A DNA stretch of 64,000 bases from Cytophagales bacterium (GCA_013298075.1 JAAFJG010000017.1:1-64000); one strand, 5' to 3'. Shown: positions 1 through 8,081, counted from the stretch's first letter. Notes: generated from the letters alone by a model not told the origin. A program made the numbers and translations.

Positions 1-201
1 ATGTATTTAAAAGCATATTTTATTTTTTATTTTTTATTCAAAAAACAAAAATAGTAATTTTTATGCTTTTTTTAGCTTTTTTTATGCTTTTTTTCATCAG
101 TTTAAATTAATGTCACCCATATTGATGTAACGATTTCATTTTAAATCTCTTGCAACGGATTTGGGACAGCAGCAATTTTTATCTATTTTTTTATCATAAA
201 A

Positions 202-837
202 TCAAATACTTTTATAAATAGCAATAAAATGAGCGGCAGAACCAAATAAAACGAAACAATGCCATATCGAATGTCCATAATAAATTCGTCCATCATTCAA
301 ATAAAATACTGCTCCAATCGTATAAGACAAACCGCCTGCTAATATCCAATAAAAAATCGATAAAGGCATTGTCAAAGACAAAGGTTGAGCAATAAAAACA
401 ACCATCCAGCCTAACAAAAGATATAAAATAGTAGAAAGGATTTTATATTTTCCCGTAAAAAATAATTTCAAAATTCCACCTACTAAAATCAAACTCCACA
501 TAATCAACAAAAAAATAAAAGCAGTATAAAATTCTGTGTATCGTTGAACAATCGGTGTATAAGTGCCACCAATCAATAGAAAAATACTAATATGGTCAAA
601 TATTTTTAATTTTCTTTTGATCGTTGGATTTTGATAACTATGATATAAAGTAGAAGAAGTATAAGAACATAACATTCCAATCGCAAAAATTATCATACCA
701 ATTCCCAAAAAATGAGATTGTGTAAAAAAACTATTTGCAATTAAAAATGGCATCGAAATCAATACAAACAATATTCCACTGCTATGCGTAATAGCATTGG
801 AATATTCTTCTGAAAGTGTTTGAACACGTTTTGGCAT
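202..837 (-). CDS. Hemolysin III / PAQR-family membrane protein (TrhA-like)
   Basis: The 211-residue product has about seven hydrophobic segments and the hallmark motifs of the hemolysin III (YqfA/TrhA, PAQR-related) family: SSTLYHSY near residue 62, FDHISIFLLIGGTYTP near residue 80, and HSIWHCFVLFGSAAH near the C-terminus. The conserved His and Asp residues are the presumed metal site of PAQR proteins. Family members are inner-membrane proteins linked to membrane-fluidity or lipid homeostasis; haemolytic activity is not generally established. The start codon overlaps the stop of the upstream ParE-like gene by one base, so it is probably co-transcribed with that toxin-antitoxin pair. Family length is normal. 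The family call is firm; the substrate or role is unknown. Confidence 0.9.
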   Translation of the reverse strand: MPKRVQTLSEEYSNAITHSSGILFVLISMPFLIANSFFTQSHFLGIGMIIFAIGMLCSYTSSTLYHSYQNPTIKRKLKIFDHISIFLLIGGTYTPIVQRYTEFYTAFIFLLIMWSLILVGGILKLFFTGKYKILSTILYLLLGWMVVFIAQPLSLTMPLSIFYWILAGGLSYTIGAVFYLNDGRIYYGHSIWHCFVLFGSAAHFIAIYKSI

Positions 838-1139
838 TATATAACAGGGTCTTGTTTTTGGTGATAAATAACTTCTACCACCACATCATCTAAAACAATG
901 CTATAAATAATTTTATAATACGCAGTGATAATATATTTGTATGGGTCAGATTCTCGTCCCAATAATTTTTCAGGTGTACCCAAATCGTGTTTTGTTTCTA
1001 ACGCCAAAGTCGAAGCTAAAATCATTTTCATCAACGCTTGTGCGTGTTGTGTAGATTTAGTGGTCGAAATATTGTTAAAAATATTTTGTAAATCTTTTTT
1101 GGCTGCTTCTGTCCAAATTACTTTTTTTGCCGTTACCAT
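837..1139 (-). CDS. RelE/ParE-family toxin
   Basis: This 100-residue protein has the RelE/ParE fold signature: an N-terminal WTEAAKKDLQNIFNNI helix hairpin, a central KLLGRESDPYKYIITAYYKIIYSI strand region, and a C-terminal VVVEVIYHQKQDP strand. ParE members poison gyrase while RelE members cut mRNA; the lack of a clear basic/His RelE catalytic set and the helix sequence favour the ParE side, but this is not decisive. Its start overlaps the end of the 1133-1504 gene by 7 bases, the usual antitoxin-first order, and its stop overlaps the start of the hemolysin III gene, so all three form one operon. Confidence 0.82.
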   Translation of the reverse strand: MVTAKKVIWTEAAKKDLQNIFNNISTTKSTQHAQALMKMILASTLALETKHDLGTPEKLLGRESDPYKYIITAYYKIIYSIVLDDVVVEVIYHQKQDPVI

Positions 1140-1504
1140 GATTGTACCTCCTTTTCGATAAAGTTTTGTGGAAATATTCTTTTTTCTTTTTGTGCCAAAT
1201 TTGACGCATTTATTTTTTTATAAAAATCTGTGGCGGTCATGGGTTTGAAATTTGTATTTTCAAAATCCGTTAAATTCACCACAATTTCGGGAGCAGTTGG
1301 TACTTCTACCACCGCAGGCGTTTCCACGACTACAGGCGTAGGAGTGGGCGTGAGTGTTTCAGGAATGATAGGCGAAGAAACAACCTCTTGAATTGTAGAT
1401 TTGGGTTCTTCTATTTCTATATTTTCCACAAGATTCGAATCGTTGAGTAGTTGCATCAATGCTTCTACTTTTTCTGTTTCAACTTGTAATTTAATATGTA
1501 TCAT
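1133..1504 (-). CDS. Putative antitoxin partner with Pro/Thr-rich linker
   Basis: This 123-residue protein is placed and overlapped exactly as an antitoxin would be for the ParE-like gene downstream. The N-terminus (MIHIKLQVETEKVEALMQLL, then a short acidic stretch) looks like a small alpha/beta module. Residues of roughly 45-85 are a low-complexity Pro/Thr/Val/Glu linker. The C-terminal 40 residues (FYKKINASNLAQKEKRIFPQ and following) could be the toxin-wrapping segment. No classical DNA-binding domain is recognisable. The role is inferred mostly from context; the protein itself is not a family I recognise with confidence. Confidence 0.6.
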   Translation of the reverse strand: MIHIKLQVETEKVEALMQLLNDSNLVENIEIEEPKSTIQEVVSSPIIPETLTPTPTPVVVETPAVVEVPTAPEIVVNLTDFENTNFKPMTATDFYKKINASNLAQKEKRIFPQNFIEKEVQSW

Positions 1505-1541
1505 AATTCATTAAAAGCGTATAAATTGACTTAATTTTCGT

Positions 1542-1549
1542 CAAAGGTA
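1542..1549 (-). promoter_or_regulatory. Putative -7 element of the antitoxin-toxin-hlyIII operon
   Basis: On the minus strand this reads TACCTTTG, a perfect TAnnTTTG Bacteroidota -7 element, 38 bases upstream of the first gene of the operon (start at 1504). No clear TTTG lies at 19-21 bases upstream of it, so support is from the -7 half only. Confidence 0.45.
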
Positions 1550-1623
1550 AGTATTTTTTTGAGAAATAAAAAAATAATTTTTACAAATTTTAAAATAAAT
1601 TAAATAAATTAAATAAAATATAT

Positions 1624-1694
1624 TACCTTTGTAATCATAAAGTCTTGTCAAATGCTTTTGATATAAGAAACTGCTCGTAAAAAGGCAGTTTTTT
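1624..1694 (+). ncRNA. Possible short transcript: -7 element followed by an intrinsic terminator
   Basis: TACCTTTG at 1624-1631 fits TAnnTTTG. About 37 bases later a hairpin (AAACTGC at 1668-1674, GCAGTTT at 1685-1691, 10-base loop) runs directly into a T tract at 1689-1694. Together they would give a transcript of about 55-60 nt with no coding potential. It matches no RNA family I recognise, and AT-rich sequence can yield such motifs by chance. Confidence 0.3.
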
Positions 1695-1759
1695 CTATAT
1701 AAATTTGATAACGACTTTTTGATTTTGTCAATAAATATTTATTTTATTATGCCTTTCTA

Positions 1760-1828
1760 CTTGGTCTGTGGCACACAGACCAAAATGGCTTAGTAACTTT
1801 TATTTCGATCTATGTGCCACAGACCAAG
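1760..1828. repeat. Inverted repeat, 20-bp arms
   Basis: The arms are 1760-1779 and 1809-1828, matching in 19 of 20 positions (arm begins CTTGGTCTGTGGCACA). The left arm also contains its own short palindrome (GGTCTGTG..CACAGACC). It lies between divergently oriented operons, so it may be a bidirectional structure or the remains of a small element. No gene is present in 1505-2089. Confidence 0.6.
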
Positions 1829-1832
1829 GATT

Positions 1833-2005
1833 AGGATCGAATTTTAAATAATGTAAACACCCAAAAAAGTAAATATAAAATTAAAATTATTATATTTTTT
1901 AGGTATTTAGTTTGGTTATCAATAAGCCATTTTTTGCAGTTATAACATTTTTAGACCTCAAAAATAAATAAAATAAAAAGTTTACATTATTACTTTTTCG
2001 ATCCT
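1833..2005. repeat. Small AT-rich element with imperfect terminal inverted repeats
   Basis: The ends 1833-1858 and 1980-2005 are inverted copies: AGGATCGAA at the outside and ATAATGTAAAC at the inside match, with a differing 6-base middle. The interior is AT-rich and non-coding. The size (173 bp) and structure fit a MITE-like element, but no target duplication could be defined. Confidence 0.4.
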
Positions 2006-2089
2006 TAACATAAAAGAAATGTTATTATCAAAATGAAACTATAAATCAAAAAAATCAAACTTCAATCCTTCAAAAAATAATTATATTTT

Positions 2090-3187
2090 ATGCGAATAAT
2101 GAGATATATTCTTCCTATTTTGTTTACTTTTATTGGTATCGGAATTATTTTTACCATTTTTGGTAATTTATTATCTTATTTGTTAATTTCTATCGTTATT
2201 TCTTCTATTTTAAGACCTGTAACCGATTATTTTAGTCGTTGGGTGATTTTTGGAAACCATTTTCCACGTGGATTAGCCGTTTTTTTGTCTTTGATTATTT
2301 TGGCTTTATTTCCTATTTTATTTGGATTATTGTTTGTTCCTTTGATTGCAGAGCAAATCAATGTCTTAGGAACTTTAAATTATTGGCATATTTTAGAAAC
2401 TTTAGAAATGCCTCTTAAAAATCTTGAAAAATTGATGATTCAATATTTTTATACGGATAAAAAAGAAGGATTTTTAATCAAAGAACTCACACAAGCGGGT
2501 ATTCAATTTGCTCAAACATTGCGTTTAGACGTTATTTTGCAAGATATTCTTAAAATTACAGGCTCAATTTTGATTTATTTAGTATCGATTTTGTTCATTA
2601 CTTTTTTTCTTTTATACGAAAAAGATTTATTGCGTAGAACTTTTTTGTCGTTAGTTCCCAATGCTTATTTTGAGGTCGTTGTAACTACTTTATACAAAAT
2701 TGAAAAAACGTTGGGAAACTATTTGTTGGGTTTATTACTACAAATTACGCTTATGTTTATGATGATGGCGATTGGTTTGAGTATTGTGGGCGTAAAATAT
2801 GCTCTAACGATTGCCGTTTTTTTGGCTTTTATCAATTTAGTTCCTTATTTGGGTACTGTGATAGGTTTTTTGTTTACAATTTTTGTGATTATTTCTACCA
2901 AACAAATAGAAAATTTTACCGATTTAAACGATTATGGCTTTTTATTATTCAAATTAGGATTGGTTTTTGTTCCTGCGGTGGCGGTTGATAATTTGATTAC
3001 ACAACCAATTATTTTCTCAAAAAGCGTCAAAGCACACCCATTGGAAATATTTATGTCGATTTTTGCGGGCGCAACGATTGCGGGAGGTTTGGGAATGTTG
3101 TTAGCTATTCCAACTTATACCGTTATCAGAATTACTACATTGGAAATAAAAAAAGCGTATTTTGCTTATCAGGTGTTTAGAAAATAG
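2090..3187 (+). CDS. AI-2E family transporter (YdbI/PerM-like)
   Basis: This 365-residue polytopic membrane protein has the layout of the AI-2E transporter (PerM/YdbI/TqsA) family: two N-terminal hydrophobic segments, then a soluble-looking region (about residues 95-150), then a C-terminal bundle containing AVFLAFINLVPYLGTVIGF and, near the end, FAGATIAGGLGMLLAIPTY. Members export varied small solutes; some act as Na+/H+ antiporters or autoinducer exporters, so the substrate cannot be assigned. The ATG at 2090 is followed by a second ATG three codons later (2099), and either could be used. It stands alone, with an AT-rich non-coding region on both sides. Confidence 0.88.
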   Translation: MRIMRYILPILFTFIGIGIIFTIFGNLLSYLLISIVISSILRPVTDYFSRWVIFGNHFPRGLAVFLSLIILALFPILFGLLFVPLIAEQINVLGTLNYWHILETLEMPLKNLEKLMIQYFYTDKKEGFLIKELTQAGIQFAQTLRLDVILQDILKITGSILIYLVSILFITFFLLYEKDLLRRTFLSLVPNAYFEVVVTTLYKIEKTLGNYLLGLLLQITLMFMMMAIGLSIVGVKYALTIAVFLAFINLVPYLGTVIGFLFTIFVIISTKQIENFTDLNDYGFLLFKLGLVFVPAVAVDNLITQPIIFSKSVKAHPLEIFMSIFAGATIAGGLGMLLAIPTYTVIRITTLEIKKAYFAYQVFRK

Positions 3188-3313
3188 ATGCTAGGTGTGA
3201 TTTTTTTGCGGAGCTAATTTTATTAGATTATGAATAGCTATTTATTTTGAAATATCTATTCGAAAAATATAAAAATTTCGGCTAAATCCAACTATTAAAC
3301 TTTATATTAGTAT

Positions 3314-3425
3314 TTTTTAAATGAAAGAGATTTTAGCACACAGATAACACGGATTTAGCGGATTAATACGAATTTTTTTTCTTTTTTCTTGAATTTTTAA
3401 TGATTTTTGTCAATTTTTGGCTACC
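3314..3425. repeat. Dispersed repeat, copy A
   Basis: This segment contains AGATTTTAGCACACAGATAA, then ACGGATTTAGCGGATTAATACG, a pyrimidine-rich stretch and TTTTTGTCAATTTTTGGCTAC. Near-copies occur at 11826-11935 (full length) and 25743-25803 (partial). It sits in the gene-free 3188-3584 interval downstream of the AI-2E transporter. It has no coding potential. Confidence 0.7.
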
Positions 3426-3584
3426 AGTTAAAAAACTTTATTATCCTCCAGATAAATTTAAAGACAATTCAGAATATATATATTTTATTTTCTGCATAAA
3501 TTTCCTAAGAACCAAAAAAGTTTTTTTAAAATTGTCCTATAAAATAATTCTAAAAAAACTTTTTACAATATCTATTGCCAAAAA

Positions 3585-5474
3585 CTATTTTTTATTCGTT
3601 TTTGTTTGAGCCTTTGCTTTGGCATCTTGTTGTTCTTTTGCTTTCTTTTGTGCATCTTCCATCAATTCCATAAACCTACTTTTCTTCTTTTTGGGCAATG
3701 TTCCTGCTTTGTTGGCTGCTTTATAATCTTGAAATTTTTGTCTAATTTTTGCTTCATCAACAAAATATGCTTTGATAAATTGTTGCTGTCCGATACTCAC
3801 TACATTTTGTACCAAATAATAAAAACTCAAACCTGCAGGATATGTATTTAATACAAACATAAAAACAACAGGAAAAATATAACCCATATATTTCATCGGT
3901 CCTTGCATTTGTTGTTGTCCTTGACTGGTAAAATAAGTAACCGCCAACGTCGAAATGGTCATCAAAATCGTAAATAAACTCACGTGTGAGCCGTAGGCAG
4001 GAATCGTAAATGGCAAAGTCAATACCGAATCATAACTTGATAAATCGTTTGCCCATAAAAATGCTTGTTGTCTAAATTCTATTGCATTTGGAAAAAACAT
4101 AAACATAGCAAATAAAAATGGCATTTGCAATAACAACGGAAAACAACCACTCAACGCAGCAAACGGACTTGAACCCATTTCTTGATATAGTCTTAATTGT
4201 TCTTGTTGTACTTTTTGCTGTTGTTCCATTGTCAAAGTTTTGTCAGTCAAATTATTTTTTACTTTAAAAGCCTCTAATTCAGGTTTTAAAATATCGTTCA
4301 TAATTTTCATTTTTGCCATCGACAAATAAGATTTATAAGTCAAAGGCAATAAAATAGTTTTGACAACCACTACCAACAAAATAATAATCAATCCATAGTT
4401 ACTAAAAAACATTTCCAATAACATAAACAAAGGAATTATCAAATATTCCGTAAAATAACTGATAAAACTCCAACCCAAATAAACATTATATTCTAATCCT
4501 TTTACTTTGGTAGCCGATAAAATTCTATAATCATTCGGACCGATATAAAATTGAAATTTTGCTTTTTCAGTCGTAAAATCAGCAATCGGAATTTGTAAAT
4601 TTGCCTCTGTATATTTACTTACTGCATTATTTTTTTCAGGAGTAAGATGCGCCAAACTTGCACTATTGATGTTTTTGTTGGGCGCAATCAAAATCAAACT
4701 AAAAAACTTTTGTTTTAAAGATACCCAATCTACATTTTCTTTCACTTCCGCAGTCGTGAGGGCATCATTAGGCCAAGAAAGAAAGTTATAACCGCTTTTT
4801 GTGTGATAATTAATGGTCGAATAATATCGAGTTTGAACCAAATCAACTTCAGTATTAGGAATTTCATTTGCCCAATATAATTCTGCCTTTTCTTTAGTTT
4901 TAAAAACTTCTTCTAAACCTTTACTTTTAATTTGATAATTCAATAAAAAACCTTTTTCAGATAATTCATAGACTTGTTCTACGTATTTTCCTTCTGATAT
5001 TTCCGCTTTGAAAACGACTTTATTTTTTTCTGCTTTTGCTTGATAATAAATACCATACAAATCTATAGTTCGATTATCTGTTGTTTTGATAGGCAATGAA
5101 AAAGTATTATTTTTTTCGTCAATCAATATAACAGGTTTTTTATCGTGAGTTTTATAGTTTTTGAGTTCTGCTCCGACTATTTTTCCTCCTTTACTTTGTA
5201 AAGTAATTTTTACATCTTTATTTTCTAAGACAAATTTTTCATCTTTTCCTTGTATCAAAGGCGCAAAATCACCAAATAATTTTACGATTTTTGCACTATC
5301 GGTAAATTTTTGTTGTTGATTTTTAGTAATGTCCTCTTTTTTTTGTGGTAATACTTGTTGTTGTGGTTTTTTGCCGTTGTTTTCAGTGGGCGTAGGCGTA
5401 GGTGAGAATAGTTGAAAATATAACATTAACAACAAAAACATCAACAAAATACCCGTAAGTCCGTTCTTATCCAT
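3585..5474 (-). CDS. yidC: Membrane protein insertase YidC
   Basis: This 629-residue YidC has the Gram-negative layout: an N-terminal membrane anchor (MDKNGLTGILLMFLLLMLYF), a Gln/Pro-rich linker, a large periplasmic beta-sandwich domain (about residues 75-340), then the 60-kDa inner-membrane core. Core motifs seen are SYFTEYLIIPLFMLLEMF, KSYLSMAKMKIMNDILKPEL, the ALSGCFPLLLQMPFLFAMFM segment, and FVLNTYPAGLSFYYLVQNVV. It inserts and folds inner-membrane proteins, alone or with SecYEG. The C-terminal tail is Lys/Gln/Ala-rich and basic. It is transcribed from a promoter at 5531-5564 and is flanked upstream by a MITE-like element. Confidence 0.97.
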   Translation of the reverse strand: MDKNGLTGILLMFLLLMLYFQLFSPTPTPTENNGKKPQQQVLPQKKEDITKNQQQKFTDSAKIVKLFGDFAPLIQGKDEKFVLENKDVKITLQSKGGKIVGAELKNYKTHDKKPVILIDEKNNTFSLPIKTTDNRTIDLYGIYYQAKAEKNKVVFKAEISEGKYVEQVYELSEKGFLLNYQIKSKGLEEVFKTKEKAELYWANEIPNTEVDLVQTRYYSTINYHTKSGYNFLSWPNDALTTAEVKENVDWVSLKQKFFSLILIAPNKNINSASLAHLTPEKNNAVSKYTEANLQIPIADFTTEKAKFQFYIGPNDYRILSATKVKGLEYNVYLGWSFISYFTEYLIIPLFMLLEMFFSNYGLIIILLVVVVKTILLPLTYKSYLSMAKMKIMNDILKPELEAFKVKNNLTDKTLTMEQQQKVQQEQLRLYQEMGSSPFAALSGCFPLLLQMPFLFAMFMFFPNAIEFRQQAFLWANDLSSYDSVLTLPFTIPAYGSHVSLFTILMTISTLAVTYFTSQGQQQMQGPMKYMGYIFPVVFMFVLNTYPAGLSFYYLVQNVVSIGQQQFIKAYFVDEAKIRQKFQDYKAANKAGTLPKKKKSRFMELMEDAQKKAKEQQDAKAKAQTKTNKK

Positions 5475-5530
5475 TCCTAAATAAATTCAAGTTGAGAAAA
5501 AATATGATTTTTATATTTAATTTTGAGGTG

Positions 5531-5564
5531 CAAAGGTACAAATATTTTTTTTAAATATTGCAAA
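5531..5564 (-). promoter_or_regulatory. Promoter of yidC
   Basis: On the minus strand TTTG (5561-5564), a 22-base spacer, then TACCTTTG (5531-5538) approximates the Bacteroidota TTTG-N19-21-TAnnTTTG promoter. It lies 57 bases upstream of the yidC start. A decayed copy of this region is found near 7012 (see the duplicated segment at 6962-7098). Confidence 0.6.
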
Positions 5565-5592
5565 TTTTTTCGTAATTACTAAAAAAATATAA

Positions 5593-5794
5593 TGGTTGTC
5601 TGACAATTTTTGAAAGTATGGTCAGACCTTCGCTTTGCTCGGTGCAGACCATACTTTCAAAAATTGTGTCTGTACCGAAGTTTACGAAGGTCTGACACAA
5701 TTTTTTGTATTAAAAATTTCAACGATTGTATTATTATGATTTTGTCTTGATAAAAGAAAAGTTTTTTTTCTCCACAAAAATTATCAGACAACCA
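5593..5794. mobile_element. MITE-like element, copy 1 (TIR TGGTTGTCTGAYAATTTTTG)
   Basis: This is a 202-bp non-coding element whose ends are 20-bp terminal inverted repeats (TGGTTGTCTGA at 5593, TCAGACAACCA ending at 5794). Inside are two nested hairpins: arms AATTTTTGAAAGTATGGTC (5605-5623) with 5647-5665, and AAAAATTGTGTC with GACACAATTTTT. A second copy lies at 7099-7344. No transposase is present, so it would depend on a trans-acting enzyme. Flanking target duplications are not clear because the surroundings were themselves duplicated. Confidence 0.7.
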
Positions 5795-5802
5795 AATATA
5801 TT

Positions 5803-6132
5803 TTATTGCCGTTTTATAACCCAAGACCGATAAAAACTTATGACAAAATAAATAAACAGAATAATCGTTCCATAGAAAGGATATAAAAAAACCTTACCTG
5901 TATGTGGTTGTCCGTTATAAATAACATACCAACCATAAATATTTACGAACACAGGATACGAGAACAAAGATAAGATAAAGAGCCCTCCAAAACCTGAAAG
6001 TCTATTTCCACGTGAAAAATCCATCGCAAGCCCCGCCAAAGCAAATACATATCCCATAAGAATAAAAGGACTTGCAAGCACTAATATACCTGAAAGAATT
6101 GAGTGTAATATAATTGCATTTTCTGTAGTCAT
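5803..6132 (-). CDS. Small membrane protein, paralogue 1 of a tandem family
   Basis: This 109-residue protein has about three transmembrane segments: near the N-terminus after MTTENAIILHSILSG, a middle segment around GLFILSLFSYPVFVNIYGWY, and a C-terminal segment. It is clearly paralogous to the three neighbours at 6154, 6506 and 7353, sharing HSILSGILVL, SRGN.LSGFGG and VFLYP.YGTIILFI. I do not recognise a named family. The stop codon lies only 8 bases from the inner end of the MITE-like element. It is the last gene of an apparent three-gene run read from 6829 leftwards. Confidence 0.7.
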   Translation of the reverse strand: MTTENAIILHSILSGILVLASPFILMGYVFALAGLAMDFSRGNRLSGFGGLFILSLFSYPVFVNIYGWYVIYNGQPHTGKVFLYPFYGTIILFIYFVISFYRSWVIKRQ

Positions 6133-6153
6133 AAAAAATTAGAAAAATATATT

Positions 6154-6483
6154 TTATTGTTGCTTGTATAATCCAGCCACATAAAAATTTATGACAACAT
6201 AAATAAACAGAATAATCGTTCCATATAAAGGATATAAAAAAACCTTATATGTTTGTGGTTGTTTTTTAGAAATAAGAACCCAACCATAAATATTTACGAA
6301 CACAGGATACGAGAACAAACATAGAAAAAAGAGTCCTCCAAAACCTGAAAGCCAGTTTCCGCGTGAAAATTCCATAGCAAGAGCCGCCAAACCAAATACA
6401 GCTCCTAGAATGACAAAAGGGCTTCCAAGTACTAATATACCCGAAAGGATTGAATGTAATATAATTGAAGTCTTTCTACTCAT
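6154..6483 (-). CDS. Small membrane protein, paralogue 2
   Basis: This 109-residue protein starts MSRKTSIILHSILSG. The start at 6483 was chosen over an in-frame ATG at 6519 because it aligns with the starts of the paralogues and the upstream one lies inside the preceding gene. It has three predicted membrane segments and is nearly identical to the 7353-7682 copy, which indicates a recent duplication. Function unknown. Confidence 0.7.
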   Translation of the reverse strand: MSRKTSIILHSILSGILVLGSPFVILGAVFGLAALAMEFSRGNWLSGFGGLFFLCLFSYPVFVNIYGWVLISKKQPQTYKVFLYPLYGTIILFIYVVINFYVAGLYKQQ

Positions 6484-6505
6484 AAAAAAATTGGAAAAAT
6501 ATATT

Positions 6506-6829
6506 TTATTGCTGTTCATTACGAGGTCGCCAAATTATGACACAACAAATAAACAGAGGAATTATTTGATATAAAGGATATAAAAAAACTGTATATGTAT
6601 GTGGTTGTCCGTTATAAATAATGTACCAACCATGAATATTTAAGGATACAATATACAAAAGCAAACATAAAAGAAAAATACCTCCAAAACCTGAAATCCA
6701 GTTTCCGCGTGAAAGTTGCATGGCAATAAGCCCAGAACCAAATGCAAATCCCATAATGATAAAAGGACTTCCAAGCACTAATATACCTGAAAGGATTGAG
6801 TGTAATATAATTGCATTTTCTGTGGTCAT
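6506..6829 (-). CDS. Small membrane protein, paralogue 3
   Basis: This 107-residue member of the tandem family starts MTTENAIILHSILSG, the same as paralogue 1. An in-frame ATG at 6928 would add 33 residues without counterpart in the paralogues and is disfavoured. The C-terminal part diverges (ends RPRNEQQ). The 3' end of this gene exists again as a 69-bp fragment at 7705-7773. Function unknown. Confidence 0.68.
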   Translation of the reverse strand: MTTENAIILHSILSGILVLGSPFIIMGFAFGSGLIAMQLSRGNWISGFGGIFLLCLLLYIVSLNIHGWYIIYNGQPHTYTVFLYPLYQIIPLFICCVIIWRPRNEQQ

Positions 6830-6961
6830 AAAAAAATATTTGGATAAAAATAAATGTTTTTTGTGAAAATTATATACTGTTTTAAGGGATTTAATAAAAA
6901 ATAATATATCCACAAAAAACTCTCTCACGTTTGTAAGTCGTTTTTTTATCTATTTTTTAAG

Positions 6962-7098
6962 TAAATCTAAGTTGAGAAAAAGTATGATTTTTATATTTTT
7001 ATTTTCTACTACAAAGTTCTAAATTTTTTTTAGTATTGCAAATTTTTTAATAGATATTAACATAAAAATAACTTATTAAATATTTTATACTAAAAAAA
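6962..7098. repeat. Diverged second copy of the yidC upstream region
   Basis: 6962 onward (TAAGTTGAGAAAAAGTATG and following) corresponds to 5482 onward upstream of yidC. The homology runs through the region of the yidC promoter, where CAAAGGTA has become CAAAGTTC, and up to the second MITE-like copy. It marks the left part of a local segmental duplication. No gene is present. Confidence 0.6.
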
Positions 7099-7344
7099 TG
7101 GTTGTCTGACAATTTTTGTGGAAACCCTAAAATTACAAATTTTTGTTTTATAAATTTTTGAAAGTATGGTCAGACCTTCGCTTTGCTCGGTGCAGACCAT
7201 ACTTTCAAAAATTGTGTCTGTACCGAAGTTTACGAAGGTCTGAACACAATCTTTTGTATTAAAAATTTCAACGATTGTATTATAATTTCATCTTGATAGA
7301 AGAAAAGGTTTTTTCCATCCATCACAAAAACTATCAGACAACCA
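7099..7344. mobile_element. MITE-like element, copy 2
   Basis: Copy 2 (246 bp) has the same TGGTTGTCTGA terminal inverted repeats and the same internal hairpins as the 5593-5794 element, with about 40 extra bases near the left end. It is followed directly by a paralogous gene, as in copy 1, so it may have been duplicated with its flank instead of transposing. Confidence 0.68.
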
Positions 7345-7352
7345 AATATATT

Positions 7353-7682
7353 TTATTGTTGTTTGTATAATCCAGCCACATAAAAATTTATGACAACAAA
7401 AATAAACAGAATAATCGTTCCATATAAAGGGTATAAAAAAACCTTATATGTTTGTGGTTGTTTTTTAGAAATAAGAACCCAACCATAAATATTTACGAAC
7501 ACAGGATACGAGAACAAACATAAAAAAAAGAGTCCTCCAAAACCCGAAAGCCAGTTTCCGCGTGAAAATTCCATAGCAAGACCCGCCAAACCAAATGCAG
7601 CTCCTAGAATGACAAAAGGGCTTCCAAGTACTAATATACCCGAAAGGATTGAATGTAATATAATTGAAGTCTTTCTACTCAT
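7353..7682 (-). CDS. Small membrane protein, paralogue 4 (near-copy of paralogue 2)
   Basis: This 109-residue protein is identical to the 6154-6483 product except for a few conservative changes (for example GAVFGLAALAM is GAAFGLAGLAM). The start was chosen as for paralogue 2. Its upstream neighbour is only a truncated fragment, so it may lack its native promoter. Function unknown. Confidence 0.66.
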   Translation of the reverse strand: MSRKTSIILHSILSGILVLGSPFVILGAAFGLAGLAMEFSRGNWLSGFGGLFFLCLFSYPVFVNIYGWVLISKKQPQTYKVFLYPLYGTIILFIFVVINFYVAGLYKQQ

Positions 7683-7704
7683 AAAAAAATTGGAAAAATA
7701 TATT

Positions 7705-7773
7705 TTATTGCTGTTCATTACGAGGTCGCCAAATTATGACACAACAAATAAACAGAGGAATTATTTGATATAA
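7705..7773 (-). pseudogene. 3' fragment of paralogue 3
   Basis: 69 bp match 6506-6574, encoding only the last 22 codons and the stop of the paralogue-3 gene. Homology ends abruptly at 7773, giving the right boundary of the duplicated block. A different inverted-repeat element begins 31 bp further on. Confidence 0.7.
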
Positions 7774-7803
7774 TAACATGAGTACCGTTTTTGATATTTT
7801 AGC

Positions 7804-8075
7804 AGGTTAAACGCACCTAAAAAGGCACATTTTATGATTTTTCTAATTAATATTTATAATTTTTCAATGTAAAATATTTAATTAAAGTTATTTTTTAGTA
7901 AAAAATAAAGTATTACTAATAATAAAGTTATATATTTTTAATAAATTTTGAAAATAAAAAATTAATGAATATTTTATCTGTTAAATTATTTAATATTTTA
8001 AGTGATAAAATAAAAATATGTTTATTTATATAGTTTTAAAAAATCAAATAATACCTTTTTAGGTGCGTCTAACCT
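7804..8075. mobile_element. Non-coding element with 22-bp terminal inverted repeats
   Basis: The left end AGGTTAAACGCACCTAAAAA (7804) and the right end (finishing at 8075, reverse complement AGGTTAGACGCACCTAAAAA) form a TIR with one mismatch over 22 bp. The 272-bp element is extremely AT-rich inside and has no open reading frame. The architecture is MITE-like but unrelated in sequence to the elements at 5593 and 7099. It fills the gap between the paralogue block and the secreted-protein gene, where it might also act as a terminator. Confidence 0.6.
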
Positions 8076-8081
8076 AAAAAT

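Noticed and set aside
3400-3609. Open frame of 69 codons next to yidC
   Set aside because: It is AT-rich, overlaps the dispersed repeat and the end of yidC, and has no family features.
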